Source: an uncultured Pelagibacteraceae bacterium (GTDB lineage: Bacteria > Pseudomonadota > Alphaproteobacteria > Pelagibacterales > Pelagibacteraceae). Taken from it: 64,000 bases of DNA. The stretch spans positions 1-64,000 of the forward strand of contig CACARD010000001.1 of assembly GCA_902534735.1 (NCBI GenBank). The letters run 5' to 3'. This document shows positions 36,396 through 46,487 of this stretch, piece by piece; within the stretch, counting starts at the first letter, position 1; every line of letters begins with the position of its first letter. The notes beneath the pieces were generated by a model, which saw nothing but the letters and a program-made list of their open reading frames with translations, was not told where the DNA came from and made no database searches. Made by a program: the position numbers and the translations under genes.

Positions 36396-37265
36396 TTATT
36401 TATTTCTACTTAATATAAATTCAATTGTCTCTTTTAAATCACTAGCGTTATTTCCATAGCTAACTAAACTTTTAAATATTTCTTTTTTTAGTTTTGAAGC
36501 ATATTTAATAGCATTTTTATATCCTAGTAAACTTATTAATGTTGCTTTTCCCCTTTTTGAATCTTTATTTGTTTTTTTTCCTGCAGTTTTTGATGTACTG
36601 CTATAATCAATTAAATCATCTGCAATTTGAAAAAGTAAACCAATTTTTTCACCAATAATTGAGAATTTTTTTATTTGATCTTTTTTATTTGTCAAAATAA
36701 CTGGAGACAAACAGCTGAATGAAAATAATTTTCCAGTCTTTTTAATCTCCATATCTATAACTTTTTGTTTAGAAACTTTTTTTCTTTCATAATTTAAATC
36801 CAAAAATTGACCTCCAGCTATTCCTTGGTGACCTGATGATTGAGATATTAGATTTATTATGGATATTTTTTTATTGTTATTTATATTGAACTTTGGATCA
36901 GATAAAATTTCAAAAGCTAATGTCAAAAGAGAGTTTCCAGCTAAAACAGCTGTTGATTCTCCAAATTTTTTATGTGTAGTTAGTTTACCTCTTCTAATAT
37001 CATCATCATCCATACACGGTAAATCGTCATGTATTAGTGAATAAGCGTGTATACATTCAACAGCTGAACTTAAATATAAAAGATATTTTTTTTCTACTTT
37101 AAAAATTTTTCCAACATCAAAAATAAGCTTAGATCTTATTTTTTTTCCTCCAGGAAATAAACCATACTTAATAGGTATTATTAGATCTGTTTTTTTTTGT
37201 TTTGCTAAGTAAATTTTTAAAAATTTATTTACTTCATTAACAGTTTTAACTAATTTTTTTTTCAT
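36396..37265 (-). CDS. ispA: Farnesyl/geranyl diphosphate synthase
   Basis: Short-chain trans-prenyltransferase joining IPP and DMAPP. The first aspartate-rich motif is the bacterial type HDDLPCMDDDDIRRG; the second is QIADDLIDYSS. GGKKIRSKL near residue 40 and the GQFLDL segment (here AGGQFLDLNYE) are typical. 289 residues. It overlaps the xseB stop by four bases and abuts dxs, so the operon likely balances substrate supply and use. Confidence 0.94.
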   Translation of the reverse strand: MKKKLVKTVNEVNKFLKIYLAKQKKTDLIIPIKYGLFPGGKKIRSKLIFDVGKIFKVEKKYLLYLSSAVECIHAYSLIHDDLPCMDDDDIRRGKLTTHKKFGESTAVLAGNSLLTLAFEILSDPKFNINNNKKISIINLISQSSGHQGIAGGQFLDLNYERKKVSKQKVIDMEIKKTGKLFSFSCLSPVILTNKKDQIKKFSIIGEKIGLLFQIADDLIDYSSTSKTAGKKTNKDSKRGKATLISLLGYKNAIKYASKLKKEIFKSLVSYGNNASDLKETIEFILSRNK

Positions 37266-37501
37266 TTTTTTTTTGAGTTTAATTCTTCTATTTTTAGCTT
37301 GGTACTTTCAGATATATTTTTTGAGTCTTTTTGAAATTTTTTTTCTATTATATTGTTTAACTTTATTAAATATTGATAATCTTCAATGGATTCTTCCAAA
37401 TTTTTTTTATTTTCTAATTTTTGAATTAAACGATCTGCTATATCTGTGAGTTCACTCAAAGATTTTGATTCAATATCATCTGGCAAAATTTTTTCATTCA
37501 T
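37262..37501 (-). CDS. xseB: Exodeoxyribonuclease VII small subunit
   Basis: A 79-residue all-helical protein; XseB subunits coil around the large XseA subunit. The segment LSELTDIADRLIQKLENKKNLEESIEDYQYLIKLNNIIEKKF aligns with the usual 'Lee.v..LE.g...leesl..ye.G' pattern, though the glycine before the second helix is replaced. Location directly before ispA is diagnostic. xseA is not in this window. Confidence 0.82.
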   Translation of the reverse strand: MNEKILPDDIESKSLSELTDIADRLIQKLENKKNLEESIEDYQYLIKLNNIIEKKFQKDSKNISESTKLKIEELNSKKK

Positions 37502-37521
37502 ATAATAGTTTGTAATATTAT

Positions 37522-38457
37522 ATGAAAATTAATGATTCAAATATTAAAAAAGCAGTAAAATATTTAAATAATAACGAATGTATTGGAATACCTACAGAAA
37601 CTGTCTATGGATTAGCTGCTAATGCCTATTCTGATAAAGGCACTAAAAAAATATTTAAATTAAAAGGAAGGCCTTCTGATAACCCCTTGATAGTTCATTA
37701 TTATAATATTAAAGATTTGGAAAAAGATTGTGAGACAAATACTTTGTTTTATAAACTTTATAATTCATTATGCCCTGGACCAATTACCTTTATATTAAAA
37801 CTAAAAAATGAAAGCAAAATTTCAAAAAACGTTACTAATAACAAAAAAACATTAGGTGTTAGATTTCCAAGTCACCGAACCGCTAGAATATTATTAAAAT
37901 CTTTAAAATATCCTTTAGCAGCACCAAGCGCAAATATTTCTGAAGGGATAAGTCCGGTGACAAAAGATGATGTATATGATGAATTTGGAGAAAAAATTAA
38001 ATTTATTCTAGAAGGTGGAAGATCAAAAGTTGGTGTTGAATCTACAATAATAAGTTTAGTAAAAAAACCCCAAATTTTAAGATTGGGCGGTTTAGATATT
38101 TCTATATTAAAAAAAAAATTAAAAATAAATTTAAAAACTAAATTGCATGGCAAAAACAATATAAATTCTCCAGGAAGAGGGAGGGTTCATTATTCACCAG
38201 GTATACCCATTAGATTAAACGCAATTAAAATAAAAAAAGACGAGGCTTTTATCCTAATCAAGAAGAAAAAAGAAAATAATAAGAATTATTTTTATTTAAG
38301 TAAGACAAATAATCTAATGGAGAGTGGTAAAAATTTGTATAAAACATTAAGAAAAATTAAGAAGCTAGGTTATAGAAAAATAGCTGTGCAAAGAATACCA
38401 AACCGAAACTTTGGATTAGTGATTAACGATAGACTTCTTAGAGCATCAAAAAAATGA
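37522..38457 (+). CDS. sua5: L-threonylcarbamoyladenylate synthase (Sua5 type)
   Basis: Makes threonylcarbamoyl-AMP for the t6A37 modification of ANN-decoding tRNAs. The YrdC domain starts with IGIPTETVYGLAANAYSD and holds LKGRPSDNPLIVHYY, CPGPITFIL, LGVRFPSHRTARILL and PLAAPSANISEGISPV. A C-terminal Sua5 domain follows from about residue 225, joined by the linker RGRVHYSPGIP that closes the active site. At 311 residues it is Sua5 rather than the single-domain TsaC. It overlaps the ABC ATPase gene by four bases. Confidence 0.94.
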   Translation: MKINDSNIKKAVKYLNNNECIGIPTETVYGLAANAYSDKGTKKIFKLKGRPSDNPLIVHYYNIKDLEKDCETNTLFYKLYNSLCPGPITFILKLKNESKISKNVTNNKKTLGVRFPSHRTARILLKSLKYPLAAPSANISEGISPVTKDDVYDEFGEKIKFILEGGRSKVGVESTIISLVKKPQILRLGGLDISILKKKLKINLKTKLHGKNNINSPGRGRVHYSPGIPIRLNAIKIKKDEAFILIKKKKENNKNYFYLSKTNNLMESGKNLYKTLRKIKKLGYRKIAVQRIPNRNFGLVINDRLLRASKK

Positions 38458-39191
38458 AAAATTTAGTCGAAGTAAAAAATATTAAAAAAAATTATGGAAA
38501 GAATGAGGCTGTAAAAGGTATAAGCTTTAACATAAAAGAAGACGAAATTTTAGGCCTATTAGGTCCAAATGGCTCAGGCAAAACAACCACCATTGGTATG
38601 TTATTAGGACTTTTGAAACCAACTAGTGGAGAAATTTTGATAAATGGTCAAAAATTGGAGGGAAATAGAATTGAAATCTTGGAACAAATAAACTTCATAT
38701 CTCCATATATTGAATTACCAAAAAAACTTTCGGTTAAACAAAATCTAACCGTTTATGGAAAATTATATAAAATAAATAATATTAATGAGAGGATTGAATT
38801 TTTATCGGAAAAATTAAGATTGGGAGGATTACTTAATAGCATTACAGGCGAATTATCATCTGGACAAAAAAATAGAGTTAGTTTGGCAAAAGCATTAATC
38901 AACGAACCAAAAGTATTACTACTAGATGAGCCAACTGCATCATTAGATCCAGAAGTAGGTGATTTTGTTAGATCTTTTTTGGAAGATTATAAAAAAGAAA
39001 AAAAAATATCTATACTTCTTGCTTCTCATAATATGAATGAAGTCACTAGGCTTTGTAAATCTATTCTTATGATGAAAGACGGAATTATTATCGATAAAGG
39101 AAATCCTGAAGAATTAATAAATAAACACGGTAGAAAAAACCTTGAGGAAGTTTTTTTAAAATTATCAAGGAGTAAAAATGAGCTTAACTAG
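38454..39191 (+). CDS. ABC transporter ATP-binding protein (ABC-2 exporter type)
   Basis: Cytosolic ATPase of an exporter or a membrane-remodelling transporter. Walker A is LLGPNGSGKTTTIGM (about 33-47), signature is GELSSGQKNRVSLAKALI (about 135), Walker B LLLDEPTASLDPEV, and the switch His is in LLASHNMNE. 245 residues. Paired with the permease gene that overlaps its end by 14 bases. Substrate unknown; similarity in style to NodI-type or drug/lipid exporters. Confidence 0.92.
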   Translation: MKNLVEVKNIKKNYGKNEAVKGISFNIKEDEILGLLGPNGSGKTTTIGMLLGLLKPTSGEILINGQKLEGNRIEILEQINFISPYIELPKKLSVKQNLTVYGKLYKINNINERIEFLSEKLRLGGLLNSITGELSSGQKNRVSLAKALINEPKVLLLDEPTASLDPEVGDFVRSFLEDYKKEKKISILLASHNMNEVTRLCKSILMMKDGIIIDKGNPEELINKHGRKNLEEVFLKLSRSKNELN

Positions 39192-39969
39192 AATGTATGG
39201 TCTTTTTTTAAGACATTTTTATTTAATTACCAGATCTTTCCCAAGGGTTTTGGATCTTGTTTATTGGCCGACTATTCAAATTACTTTATGGGGATTTATC
39301 TCAAATTTTTTTGCTACACATACAACATATTATAATAATGCAGTTGGAGTTATATTAACTTGCGCGATCCTTTATGATTTTCTTTTTAGAACTAGTATTG
39401 GATTTAATATGCTATTTCTTGAGGAAATTTGGAGCAGAAACTTTACAAATTTATTTATTGCGCCAATGAAAATTGGCGAAATATTAACTTCACTTGTTGC
39501 TACAGCTTTAATAAGAGCTCTTATAGGTTTAATACCAGCAGTTCTTTTAACCTCTCCGTTGTTTGGTATTTCTATTTTAGATTTAGGAATATTTTTATTC
39601 TTTTTATTTTTGAGCCTTTATTTATTTGGAATAACACTTGGCATCCTTGTGTCAGCTGGTCTATTGAGATACGGACCCTCTTTTGAAAATATAGCATGGT
39701 CCACAATGTTTCTATTAGCACCCTTTGGATGTATATATTATCCAATAGAAATATTGCCAGAATTATTTCAAAAAATAGCTTACTTATTACCATTGGTATA
39801 CATTTTCGAAGAAGCAAGAAATATTTTGATTAATCAAACTGTAGACATTCAAAATATCTACAATGCATTCATTTGGAATGGGGTTTACTTTATACTATCA
39901 ATTGCATTATTCTATTATTCTTTCAATGTCGCAAAAAAAAAGGGAACGCTTATTAATATGGGGGAATAG
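39178..39969 (+). CDS. ABC-2 type transporter permease
   Basis: A 263-residue inner-membrane protein with six hydrophobic segments. The pattern YWPTIQITLWGFIS near residue 30 and APFGCIYYPIEILPELFQKIAYLLPLVYIFEEAR near residue 180-215 match the ABC-2 (NodJ-like) permease family, including the late 'PLxYxxE.aR' coupling region. Works with the upstream ATPase. Its TAG stop directly abuts the CCA end of tRNA-Arg on the other strand. Confidence 0.9.
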   Translation: MSLTRMYGLFLRHFYLITRSFPRVLDLVYWPTIQITLWGFISNFFATHTTYYNNAVGVILTCAILYDFLFRTSIGFNMLFLEEIWSRNFTNLFIAPMKIGEILTSLVATALIRALIGLIPAVLLTSPLFGISILDLGIFLFFLFLSLYLFGITLGILVSAGLLRYGPSFENIAWSTMFLLAPFGCIYYPIEILPELFQKIAYLLPLVYIFEEARNILINQTVDIQNIYNAFIWNGVYFILSIALFYYSFNVAKKKGTLINMGE

Positions 39970-40046
39970 TGGTGCGCCCGCAAGGAGTCGAACCCTGAAC
40001 CTCCAGAGCCGAAATCTGGCGCTCTATCCAGTTGAGCTACGAACGC
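39970..40046 (-). tRNA. tRNA-Arg (anticodon TCG)
   Basis: Acceptor stem GCGTTCG/CGGGCGC with two G-U pairs, D arm TAGCTCAACTGGATAGAGC, anticodon stem CCAGA/TCTGG around TTTCGGC giving TCG, and T arm AGGGTTCGACTCCTT. CCA is encoded at 39970-39972. It has no spare base from the ABC permease stop and its 5' end is 23 bases from rluD, with which it is divergent. Confidence 0.95.
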
Positions 40047-40069
40047 ATAATAATTTAATATAATAATTT

Positions 40070-41050
40070 ATGAAAAATTTCATCAATTTTATTATTAAAG
40101 AAGATGATAATAACAAGAGAGTAGACACGATATTAGCAAATCATGATAAGAGGTTAAGCAGAACTAGAATAAAAAATTTAATTCTAGATAGTAAATTAAA
40201 AATTAACGAGAAAATTATAAAAGACCCTTCAGTTAAAACAAAATTAAATGACAAAATTGATCTTGAAATTGTTGAACCTAAGAAACAAAGTTTAAAACCT
40301 TATAATTTTAAATTAAACATAATTTATGAAGATAAAGACTTAATTGTGATTGACAAACCTTCTGGAATTTCAATGCATCCTGGTGCTGGTAATTACGATA
40401 ACACAATAGTTAACGCATTAATGAATTATGATAGTAAAAATTTATCTGATATTGGAGATGAACTTAGACCTGGTATAGTTCATAGAATTGATAAAGATAC
40501 ATCAGGATTAATTGTAATTGCAAAAAATAATTCAACACATGAAAAATTATCGCTTCAGTTTTCTGAACACACTATAACAAGAGTTTATCAAACTTTAATA
40601 TGGGGGAAATTACGACCTCAAAAAGGAACTATTGAAACGTTCATAACTAGAAGTTCTAAAAACAGACAGATGATGGAGGTCTCATCTAGCAAAGGTAAAA
40701 AGGCAATTACACATTATGAAACATTAGAAGTTTTCGAGAATGATAAAGTTCCAACTTTTAGTTTTATACAATGTAAATTAGAAACTGGGAGAACTCATCA
40801 AATAAGAGTTCATATGTCATACAAAGGTAACAATATTCTTGGAGATAAAAAATATAAAAAGAAATTTAAGAAATTTAAAAACATTGATGAAGATCTTAAT
40901 AATAAAATTTTAGATTTAGATAGACAATTTTTACATGCAAAACAGTTAGGTTTTGACCATCCAAGAATAGGAGAAAGATTAGAATTTTCATCAAATATCC
41001 CAATCGAATTAAATGACATCTTAAAAAAACTAAGAAAATTGAGTAAATAA
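40070..41050 (+). CDS. rluD: 23S rRNA pseudouridine synthase (RluD/RluA family)
   Basis: Isomerises uridines in 23S rRNA helix 69 or related sites. An S4 RNA-binding domain (about 15-70) precedes the catalytic domain. DKPSGISMHPGAGN and RPGIVHRIDKDTSGLIVIAKN (catalytic Asp D141) are clear, and later LETGRTHQIRVHMSYKGNNILGD. 326 residues. RluD is favoured over RluA/RluC by the domain layout and length, but site specificity cannot be proven from sequence. Confidence 0.9.
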   Translation: MKNFINFIIKEDDNNKRVDTILANHDKRLSRTRIKNLILDSKLKINEKIIKDPSVKTKLNDKIDLEIVEPKKQSLKPYNFKLNIIYEDKDLIVIDKPSGISMHPGAGNYDNTIVNALMNYDSKNLSDIGDELRPGIVHRIDKDTSGLIVIAKNNSTHEKLSLQFSEHTITRVYQTLIWGKLRPQKGTIETFITRSSKNRQMMEVSSSKGKKAITHYETLEVFENDKVPTFSFIQCKLETGRTHQIRVHMSYKGNNILGDKKYKKKFKKFKNIDEDLNNKILDLDRQFLHAKQLGFDHPRIGERLEFSSNIPIELNDILKKLRKLSK

Positions 41051-41093
41051 AACGATTGTAAAAAAAAATTTCTCTATTACATAAATACTTCCG

Positions 41094-41984
41094 ATGAGTA
41101 ACAGTACATACAATTTGCCAACTCTTTCAAATGAAGGTGGCTTAGCAGCTTATCTAGCTCAGATAAAAAAGTTTCCTATGCTAGATGCAGAAGAAGAATA
41201 TATGCTTGCTAAAAATTGGCAAACTACAGGAAATGTTAAATCAGCTGAAAAACTTGTTACAAGTCATTTAAGATTAGTTGCTAAAATAGCTATGGGTTAC
41301 AAAGGCTATGGTTTGCCTCTTAATGAAATGATTTCTGAAGGTAACGTTGGGTTAATGCAAGCTGTTAAGAAATTTGAACCAGAAAAAGGTTTCAGACTAG
41401 CAACTTATGCAATGTGGTGGATTAAGGCTTCTATACAAGAGTATATTCTAAGATCATGGAGCTTAGTAAAAATTGGAACTACAACAGCTCAGAAAAAACT
41501 TTTTTTCAATTTAAAGAAACTAAAAAATCAAATTGCACCTAGAACAGAGGGTGACTTACGTGATGAACACGTAAAAGATATAGCAAACAGATTAGATGTT
41601 AGTGAACAAGAGGTAGTATCTATGAATAGAAGGCTATCAGGTAAAGAGCAGTCATTAAATTCACCAATTGGAGAGGACGGTGATGAGTGGCAAGATTGGG
41701 TTGTGGATAATGATATGGATCAAGAACTTAAATTTGCACAAAATGAAGAAATGGAACAACGAAAAGATCTTCTTCAAGATTCTATTAAAATTTTAAATGA
41801 AAGAGAAAAAGAAATCCTTTACTCTAGAAGATTAACAGATGATCCAATAACTTTAGAAGATTTAAGCAAGAAATTCAAAATAAGTAGAGAAAGAATAAGA
41901 CAAATTGAAAATAAAGCATTCGAAAAGCTACAAAAACATATGCTGAATTCTGCTAAATCAAAAAATCTTTTACCCGCTAACTAA
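41094..41984 (+). CDS. rpoH: Heat-shock sigma factor RpoH (sigma-32)
   Basis: Directs RNA polymerase to heat-shock promoters. Region 2 is clear: NEMISEGNVGLMQAVKKFEPEKGFRLATYAMWWIKASIQEYILRS. The RpoH box follows as QKKLFFNLKKLK, and region 4.2 near the C-terminus reads FKISRERIRQIENKAFEKLQ. 296 residues, normal. It would connect with FtsH, HflKC and DegP in this window: in known systems FtsH degrades RpoH. It follows rluD by 43 bases. Confidence 0.96.
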   Translation: MSNSTYNLPTLSNEGGLAAYLAQIKKFPMLDAEEEYMLAKNWQTTGNVKSAEKLVTSHLRLVAKIAMGYKGYGLPLNEMISEGNVGLMQAVKKFEPEKGFRLATYAMWWIKASIQEYILRSWSLVKIGTTTAQKKLFFNLKKLKNQIAPRTEGDLRDEHVKDIANRLDVSEQEVVSMNRRLSGKEQSLNSPIGEDGDEWQDWVVDNDMDQELKFAQNEEMEQRKDLLQDSIKILNEREKEILYSRRLTDDPITLEDLSKKFKISRERIRQIENKAFEKLQKHMLNSAKSKNLLPAN

Positions 41985-41997
41985 ATCACAATTATAA

Positions 41998-43287
41998 TTA
42001 ATTAAATGGATCTATCAAAAGAATGGTATCTTCCCTCTCTGGACTTGTTGAAATACTTGATATTTTTGTCTCAATGAACTCTTCAATAGCTTTTACATAA
42101 ATCTTTGCATTATTAGGCAAATCATCAAATTTTTTAATACCTTGGGTTTTAGATTTCCAACCTTTGAGTGTTTTATATACTGGTTTGACATTTAATTGAT
42201 CTTCAACGGCAGCAGGGAAATAATCTATTTCTTTTCCATTTAGTTCGTAAGCTACGCAAAGATTTATTTCATCAAGTTCATCTAAGACGTCTAATTTTGT
42301 TAATGCTATACCATTAATGCCTGAAATCTTTATAGTTTGTCTCACTAGAACTCCATCAAACCAGCCACATCTTCTTTTTCTACTAGTTACAGTTCCAAAT
42401 TCATGTCCCTTTTCACCTAAATGATTACCAATATCGTCTGTTAATTCTGTTGGGAAAGGTCCTTCACCTACCCTTGTTGTATATGCTTTTGTAATTCCTA
42501 ATACATAGTTTATTGAATTTGGACCACATCCAGACCCTGTTGCTGCTGAAGCTGCTACTGTATTAGATGAAGTTACATACGGATATGTCCCATGATCCAC
42601 ATCAAGTAATATTCCTTGAGCTCCTTCAAATAATATTTTTTTATTTTCTGATTTAAATTGATCTATCTTTCTCCAAACAGGAGCTGAATATTTTAATATA
42701 TTTGGGGCTATTTTTAATAAGTCCTCAACTAGTTTATCTTTTTCATATATTGGCTTACCCAATCCTTTTCGGATAGCATTATGATGTTCTAGAACCACAG
42801 CTAATCTATTTTCTAGATTTTTTTTGGATGCAAGGTCCATTACTCTTATAGATCTTCGTCCGACTTTATCTTCATAAGCTGGACCAATTCCCCTTCTTGT
42901 AGTTCCAATTTTTGATTTACCAGCAGTATCTTCCCTTATTTCATCCATCTCTCTGTGAAATGGTAAAATTAGTGTGGCAGCCTCAGATAAAATCAGATTG
43001 TTTTCATTGATTTCTACAGCTTTAGATTTAGCTTCCTCGATTTCATCTAGCAACGCCCATGGATCTACTACAACTCCATTTCCTATAATAGAAATTTTAT
43101 TTTTTCTGACAATCCCAGATGGTAACAATCTCAATTTATAAGTAACACCATCTATGACTAAGGTATGACCAGCATTATGTCCTCCTTGGAATCTTACAAC
43201 TACGTCAGCTTCGCTTGATAACCAATCAACTATCTTACCTTTTCCTTCATCTCCCCACTGCGATCCAACAACAACTACATTATTCAT
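41998..43287 (-). CDS. purA: Adenylosuccinate synthetase
   Basis: GTP-dependent conversion of IMP and aspartate to adenylosuccinate. Motifs: [67 protein letters not shown] and TKLDVLD. 429 residues. Overlaps the thiD stop by four bases; convergent with rpoH across 13 bases. Confidence 0.98.
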   Translation of the reverse strand: MNNVVVVGSQWGDEGKGKIVDWLSSEADVVVRFQGGHNAGHTLVIDGVTYKLRLLPSGIVRKNKISIIGNGVVVDPWALLDEIEEAKSKAVEINENNLILSEAATLILPFHREMDEIREDTAGKSKIGTTRRGIGPAYEDKVGRRSIRVMDLASKKNLENRLAVVLEHHNAIRKGLGKPIYEKDKLVEDLLKIAPNILKYSAPVWRKIDQFKSENKKILFEGAQGILLDVDHGTYPYVTSSNTVAASAATGSGCGPNSINYVLGITKAYTTRVGEGPFPTELTDDIGNHLGEKGHEFGTVTSRKRRCGWFDGVLVRQTIKISGINGIALTKLDVLDELDEINLCVAYELNGKEIDYFPAAVEDQLNVKPVYKTLKGWKSKTQGIKKFDDLPNNAKIYVKAIEEFIETKISSISTSPEREDTILLIDPFN

Positions 43288-44096
43288 CTAAAATTCTTAT
43301 CTATAGTAAAACTATTTAAATGGTTAATTGGTCCATTTCCTTTTCCAAAGTTTGGTCTTGTTTTAATGGCATTGTTTACATATCTAATACCTAACTCACA
43401 AGATTTCTTTAGAGTTTTTCCACATCCATAATATGTTGCAATTGCACTTGATAATGTACAACCAGTTCCGTGAGTATTTTTTGTATCAATTTTTTTATTA
43501 ACAAATATTGCAGTTTCTTTTTTATTTACAAAAATATCTTTTAAGTTTTTAGAGCTTAAATGACCACCTTTAATTAAAACATTCTTAGCACCTAAATCTA
43601 ATAATATTTTAGCAGCATTTTTCATATCCGTTATAGATTTAATTTTTATTTTTGTTAGTATTTCTGCTTCAGGAATATTTGGTGTTATTAAATCAGCTTT
43701 TTTTATTAGTTTTTTTTTCAATACTAAAATCGCTTTATTGTCTAGAAGCTTGGTTCCACCTTTAGCCACCATGACAGGATCTAATATTATTTTTTTTAAT
43801 TTTGATTTTTTTATTGATTTTAATACTGAATTTACAACCTCAGTAGAGTGCAGCATTCCTATCTTTACTGAATCTGGCCTGATATCTTTTGTGGTAAATT
43901 CAATTTGATTAGAAATTTCTTTACTACGCATTGGTATTATAGACATTACACCAGTAGTATTCTGGGCTGTAACTGCTGTTATTGCTGTCATAGCGAAAGA
44001 GCCAAGGGAAGTAACTGATTTAATATCTGCTTGGATGCCCGCTCCTCCAGAGGAGTCTGATCCTGCAATAATTAATATTTTAGATTTGATTTTCAA
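43284..44096 (-). CDS. thiD: Hydroxymethylpyrimidine (phosphate) kinase
   Basis: Phosphorylates HMP and HMP-P for thiamine synthesis or salvage. Signatures: [55 protein letters not shown] and the C-terminal [18 protein letters not shown] (active-site anion hole). 270 residues. Lies between glmM (one base) and purA (4-base overlap). With the ThiE-like protein at 63126 it gives two thiamine genes in the window. Confidence 0.93.
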   Translation of the reverse strand: MKIKSKILIIAGSDSSGGAGIQADIKSVTSLGSFAMTAITAVTAQNTTGVMSIIPMRSKEISNQIEFTTKDIRPDSVKIGMLHSTEVVNSVLKSIKKSKLKKIILDPVMVAKGGTKLLDNKAILVLKKKLIKKADLITPNIPEAEILTKIKIKSITDMKNAAKILLDLGAKNVLIKGGHLSSKNLKDIFVNKKETAIFVNKKIDTKNTHGTGCTLSSAIATYYGCGKTLKKSCELGIRYVNNAIKTRPNFGKGNGPINHLNSFTIDKNFR

Positions 44097-44097
44097 T

Positions 44098-45429
44098 TTA
44101 CTGAATACATTTTTTAATTATGTTAACACACATTTTATTTAAATTTGAATCCTCTGACTCGCTCATAATTCTTATTTTTGGTTCAGTACCAGATTTTCTA
44201 ACTAAAATTCTACCTCTGTTTTTAATTATTTTATTTGCTTCGTTAATTGCTTTTTTGCATTTTGGTGAATTAATAATAGATTTATCTTTAACCTCTATAT
44301 TTTCTAATATTTGAGGAGTGGGTTTAAATTTGTTAAAAAGCTCACTTGCTTTTTTTATTTTTCTTAAAGAGAAAAGTATTTCTAGTGCGACTAATAAACC
44401 ATCACCAGTTGTCGCAAACTTTCCAAGAATTATATGACCAGACTGTTCCCCCCCTAAATTAAATTTATTTTTTTTCATTTTTTCTTTTACATATCTATCT
44501 CCCACATCTGATCTTAAAAATTTAATTCCATTGTTTTTAAAAAAATTTTCTAAACCATAATTTGACATTAATGTACCAATGACGCCTCCTTTTAAAATTT
44601 TTTTTCTTTTCCATCTCTCACCTAACATTGCAAGAATTTTATCTCCATCAATAATCTTTCCTTTTTCATCACAGACAATTATTCTGTCAGCATCTCCATC
44701 CAATGAAATACCTATATGAGCTTTATTTTTTTTTGTCATTTGACAAATTTTACTTGGATAAGTAGATCCGGATTTGAGATTTATATTTAAGCCATTGGGA
44801 GATGTGCCTGTGTCATATACTTTAGCACCTAATGATTTAAATAAAGCTGGACCAGCTTTGTAGCCAGCTCCGTTGGCACAATCTAAAGCAATTTTGATAC
44901 CTTTTAAACTAAATGAGGATGGGAAATTTTGTTTTAATATTTTAATATAACTATCGTTAGCATCCTCTAATCTTTTAACTCTCCCCAATTCTATTGGTTT
45001 TGATAGATTTTTAGTAATCTTTGAATCAATTAGTTTTTCAATTTTCTTCTCAATTCTATCAGATAATTTAAGTCCATCAGGTCCAAATAACTTTAATCCA
45101 TTGTCGTGATATGGATTATGAGATGCAGTAATCATTATACCCATATTAGCTCTCATTTTTTTTGTTAACATCGCTAAACCATTTGTTGGAAGGGGTCCCA
45201 AAGTATAAATATGCATTCCTGCTGATGCCAATCCAGAAACTAAAGCTGGTTCAAGCGTATAACCTGATAATCTAGTGTCTTTTGCAATAATTGCTGTTTG
45301 TTTACTTTTTTTTAAATTTTTAAAGTATGTTCCCGCTGCTAAGCCAAATTTGAAGAACATTTCTCCATTTATTTTAGATCCATTAACTTTTCCTCTAATT
45401 CCATCAGTTCCAAAATATTTTTTAATCAT
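44098..45429 (-). CDS. glmM: Phosphoglucosamine mutase
   Basis: Interconverts glucosamine-6-P and -1-P for UDP-GlcNAc and so for wall and LPS. Starts KKYFGTDGIRGKVN; the active-site serine is S103 in ITASHNPYHDNGLKLFG; the metal site is SLDGDADRIIVCDEKG; the sugar-binding loop GGEQSGHII and the phosphate-binding RKSGTEPKIRIM are intact. 443 residues. It lies after folP and before thiD, as in many Proteobacteria (ftsH-folP-glmM). Confidence 0.97.
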   Translation of the reverse strand: MIKKYFGTDGIRGKVNGSKINGEMFFKFGLAAGTYFKNLKKSKQTAIIAKDTRLSGYTLEPALVSGLASAGMHIYTLGPLPTNGLAMLTKKMRANMGIMITASHNPYHDNGLKLFGPDGLKLSDRIEKKIEKLIDSKITKNLSKPIELGRVKRLEDANDSYIKILKQNFPSSFSLKGIKIALDCANGAGYKAGPALFKSLGAKVYDTGTSPNGLNINLKSGSTYPSKICQMTKKNKAHIGISLDGDADRIIVCDEKGKIIDGDKILAMLGERWKRKKILKGGVIGTLMSNYGLENFFKNNGIKFLRSDVGDRYVKEKMKKNKFNLGGEQSGHIILGKFATTGDGLLVALEILFSLRKIKKASELFNKFKPTPQILENIEVKDKSIINSPKCKKAINEANKIIKNRGRILVRKSGTEPKIRIMSESEDSNLNKMCVNIIKKCIQ

Positions 45430-45431
45430 TT

Positions 45432-46481
45432 TTAGTTTTGTAATTCTTTAAATACTTTAAATGCTTGATGAATTTCTTTAATATCATGAACCCTTAGAAT
45501 TTGAACTCCTTGAAGGTATGCTTGAATACATGAAGATACAGTTCCACCAATCCTTTCTTTAGTATCATTTTCTCTTGAAATATCCTTAATAAATCTTTTT
45601 CTAGACAAGCCCAACATTACAGGAAGGCCTAGTGAATGAAAAATAGAAATATTCTTTAAAATAGTAATATTATGTTTCAAATTTTTTCCAAATCCTATAC
45701 CTGGATCTAATATAATATTATTATGCTTAATACCTTCGTTTCTTAAATATTTTAATTTATTTTCAAAGAAATCATAAATATCAAGCAATACATTATTGTA
45801 AGATGGTTTTAATTGCATATTTTTTGGTGTTCCTTTCATGTGATGAATGACAAAAGGTTTTTTTGTTTTTTTTAAATAATTTATAGTCTCAGGATCATAA
45901 CTTAGTCCAGAAACATCATTTATAAGATCTACTTTTATTTTAGAGGCATTCTTCATCACAAAACTTTTTCTAGTATCTAATGAAACAAAACTTTTTTTAT
46001 TTTTTAAAATTTTTAAGATAAACTTTATTCTATCCCATTCTTTTCTAGGATTAATATCTTTTGCACCTGGTCTTGTAGACTCTCCGCCAACATCTATTAT
46101 CTTTGCGCCATTTGATAATAAATTATTTACATGTTTTAACGCTAAATTTTTTTTATTATATTTGCCACCATCTGAGAAACTATCTGGAGTTAAATTAACT
46201 ATGCCCATCAAAATAGGGATATCCAATAAATTTATTTGTTTAAAAATTTTCTTTTTTTTTATATTTTTTAAATCTCTATAAACTTTTTTTTTTAATTTAG
46301 TTGAAAGTTTACTAATATCTTTAATATTGATTATTTTGTTTTTTTTTCTGTCAATGATTTCTAATTTATCAAAAGAAATATGATTGTAACCATTGAGAGG
46401 AATAGATTTTTTTTTTTTAATGTATGTTTTTGATGTTGTCCCGTAATAAAAATTACACGCTCTAGTGTAATATTTATTCAT
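45432..46481 (-). CDS. folP: Dihydropteroate synthase
   Basis: Joins p-aminobenzoate and dihydropterin pyrophosphate in folate synthesis. The DHPS barrel starts near residue 89 with PILMGIVNLTPDSFSDGGKY, then DVGGESTRPGA, NDVSGLSYDPE and LDPGIGFGKNLKHN. An N-terminal extension of about 88 Lys-rich residues is present; such extensions occur in alphaproteobacterial FolP, function unknown. It is two bases from glmM and six from ftsH. Confidence 0.93.
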   Translation of the reverse strand: MNKYYTRACNFYYGTTSKTYIKKKKSIPLNGYNHISFDKLEIIDRKKNKIINIKDISKLSTKLKKKVYRDLKNIKKKKIFKQINLLDIPILMGIVNLTPDSFSDGGKYNKKNLALKHVNNLLSNGAKIIDVGGESTRPGAKDINPRKEWDRIKFILKILKNKKSFVSLDTRKSFVMKNASKIKVDLINDVSGLSYDPETINYLKKTKKPFVIHHMKGTPKNMQLKPSYNNVLLDIYDFFENKLKYLRNEGIKHNNIILDPGIGFGKNLKHNITILKNISIFHSLGLPVMLGLSRKRFIKDISRENDTKERIGGTVSSCIQAYLQGVQILRVHDIKEIHQAFKVFKELQN

Positions 46482-46487
46482 TAACGC

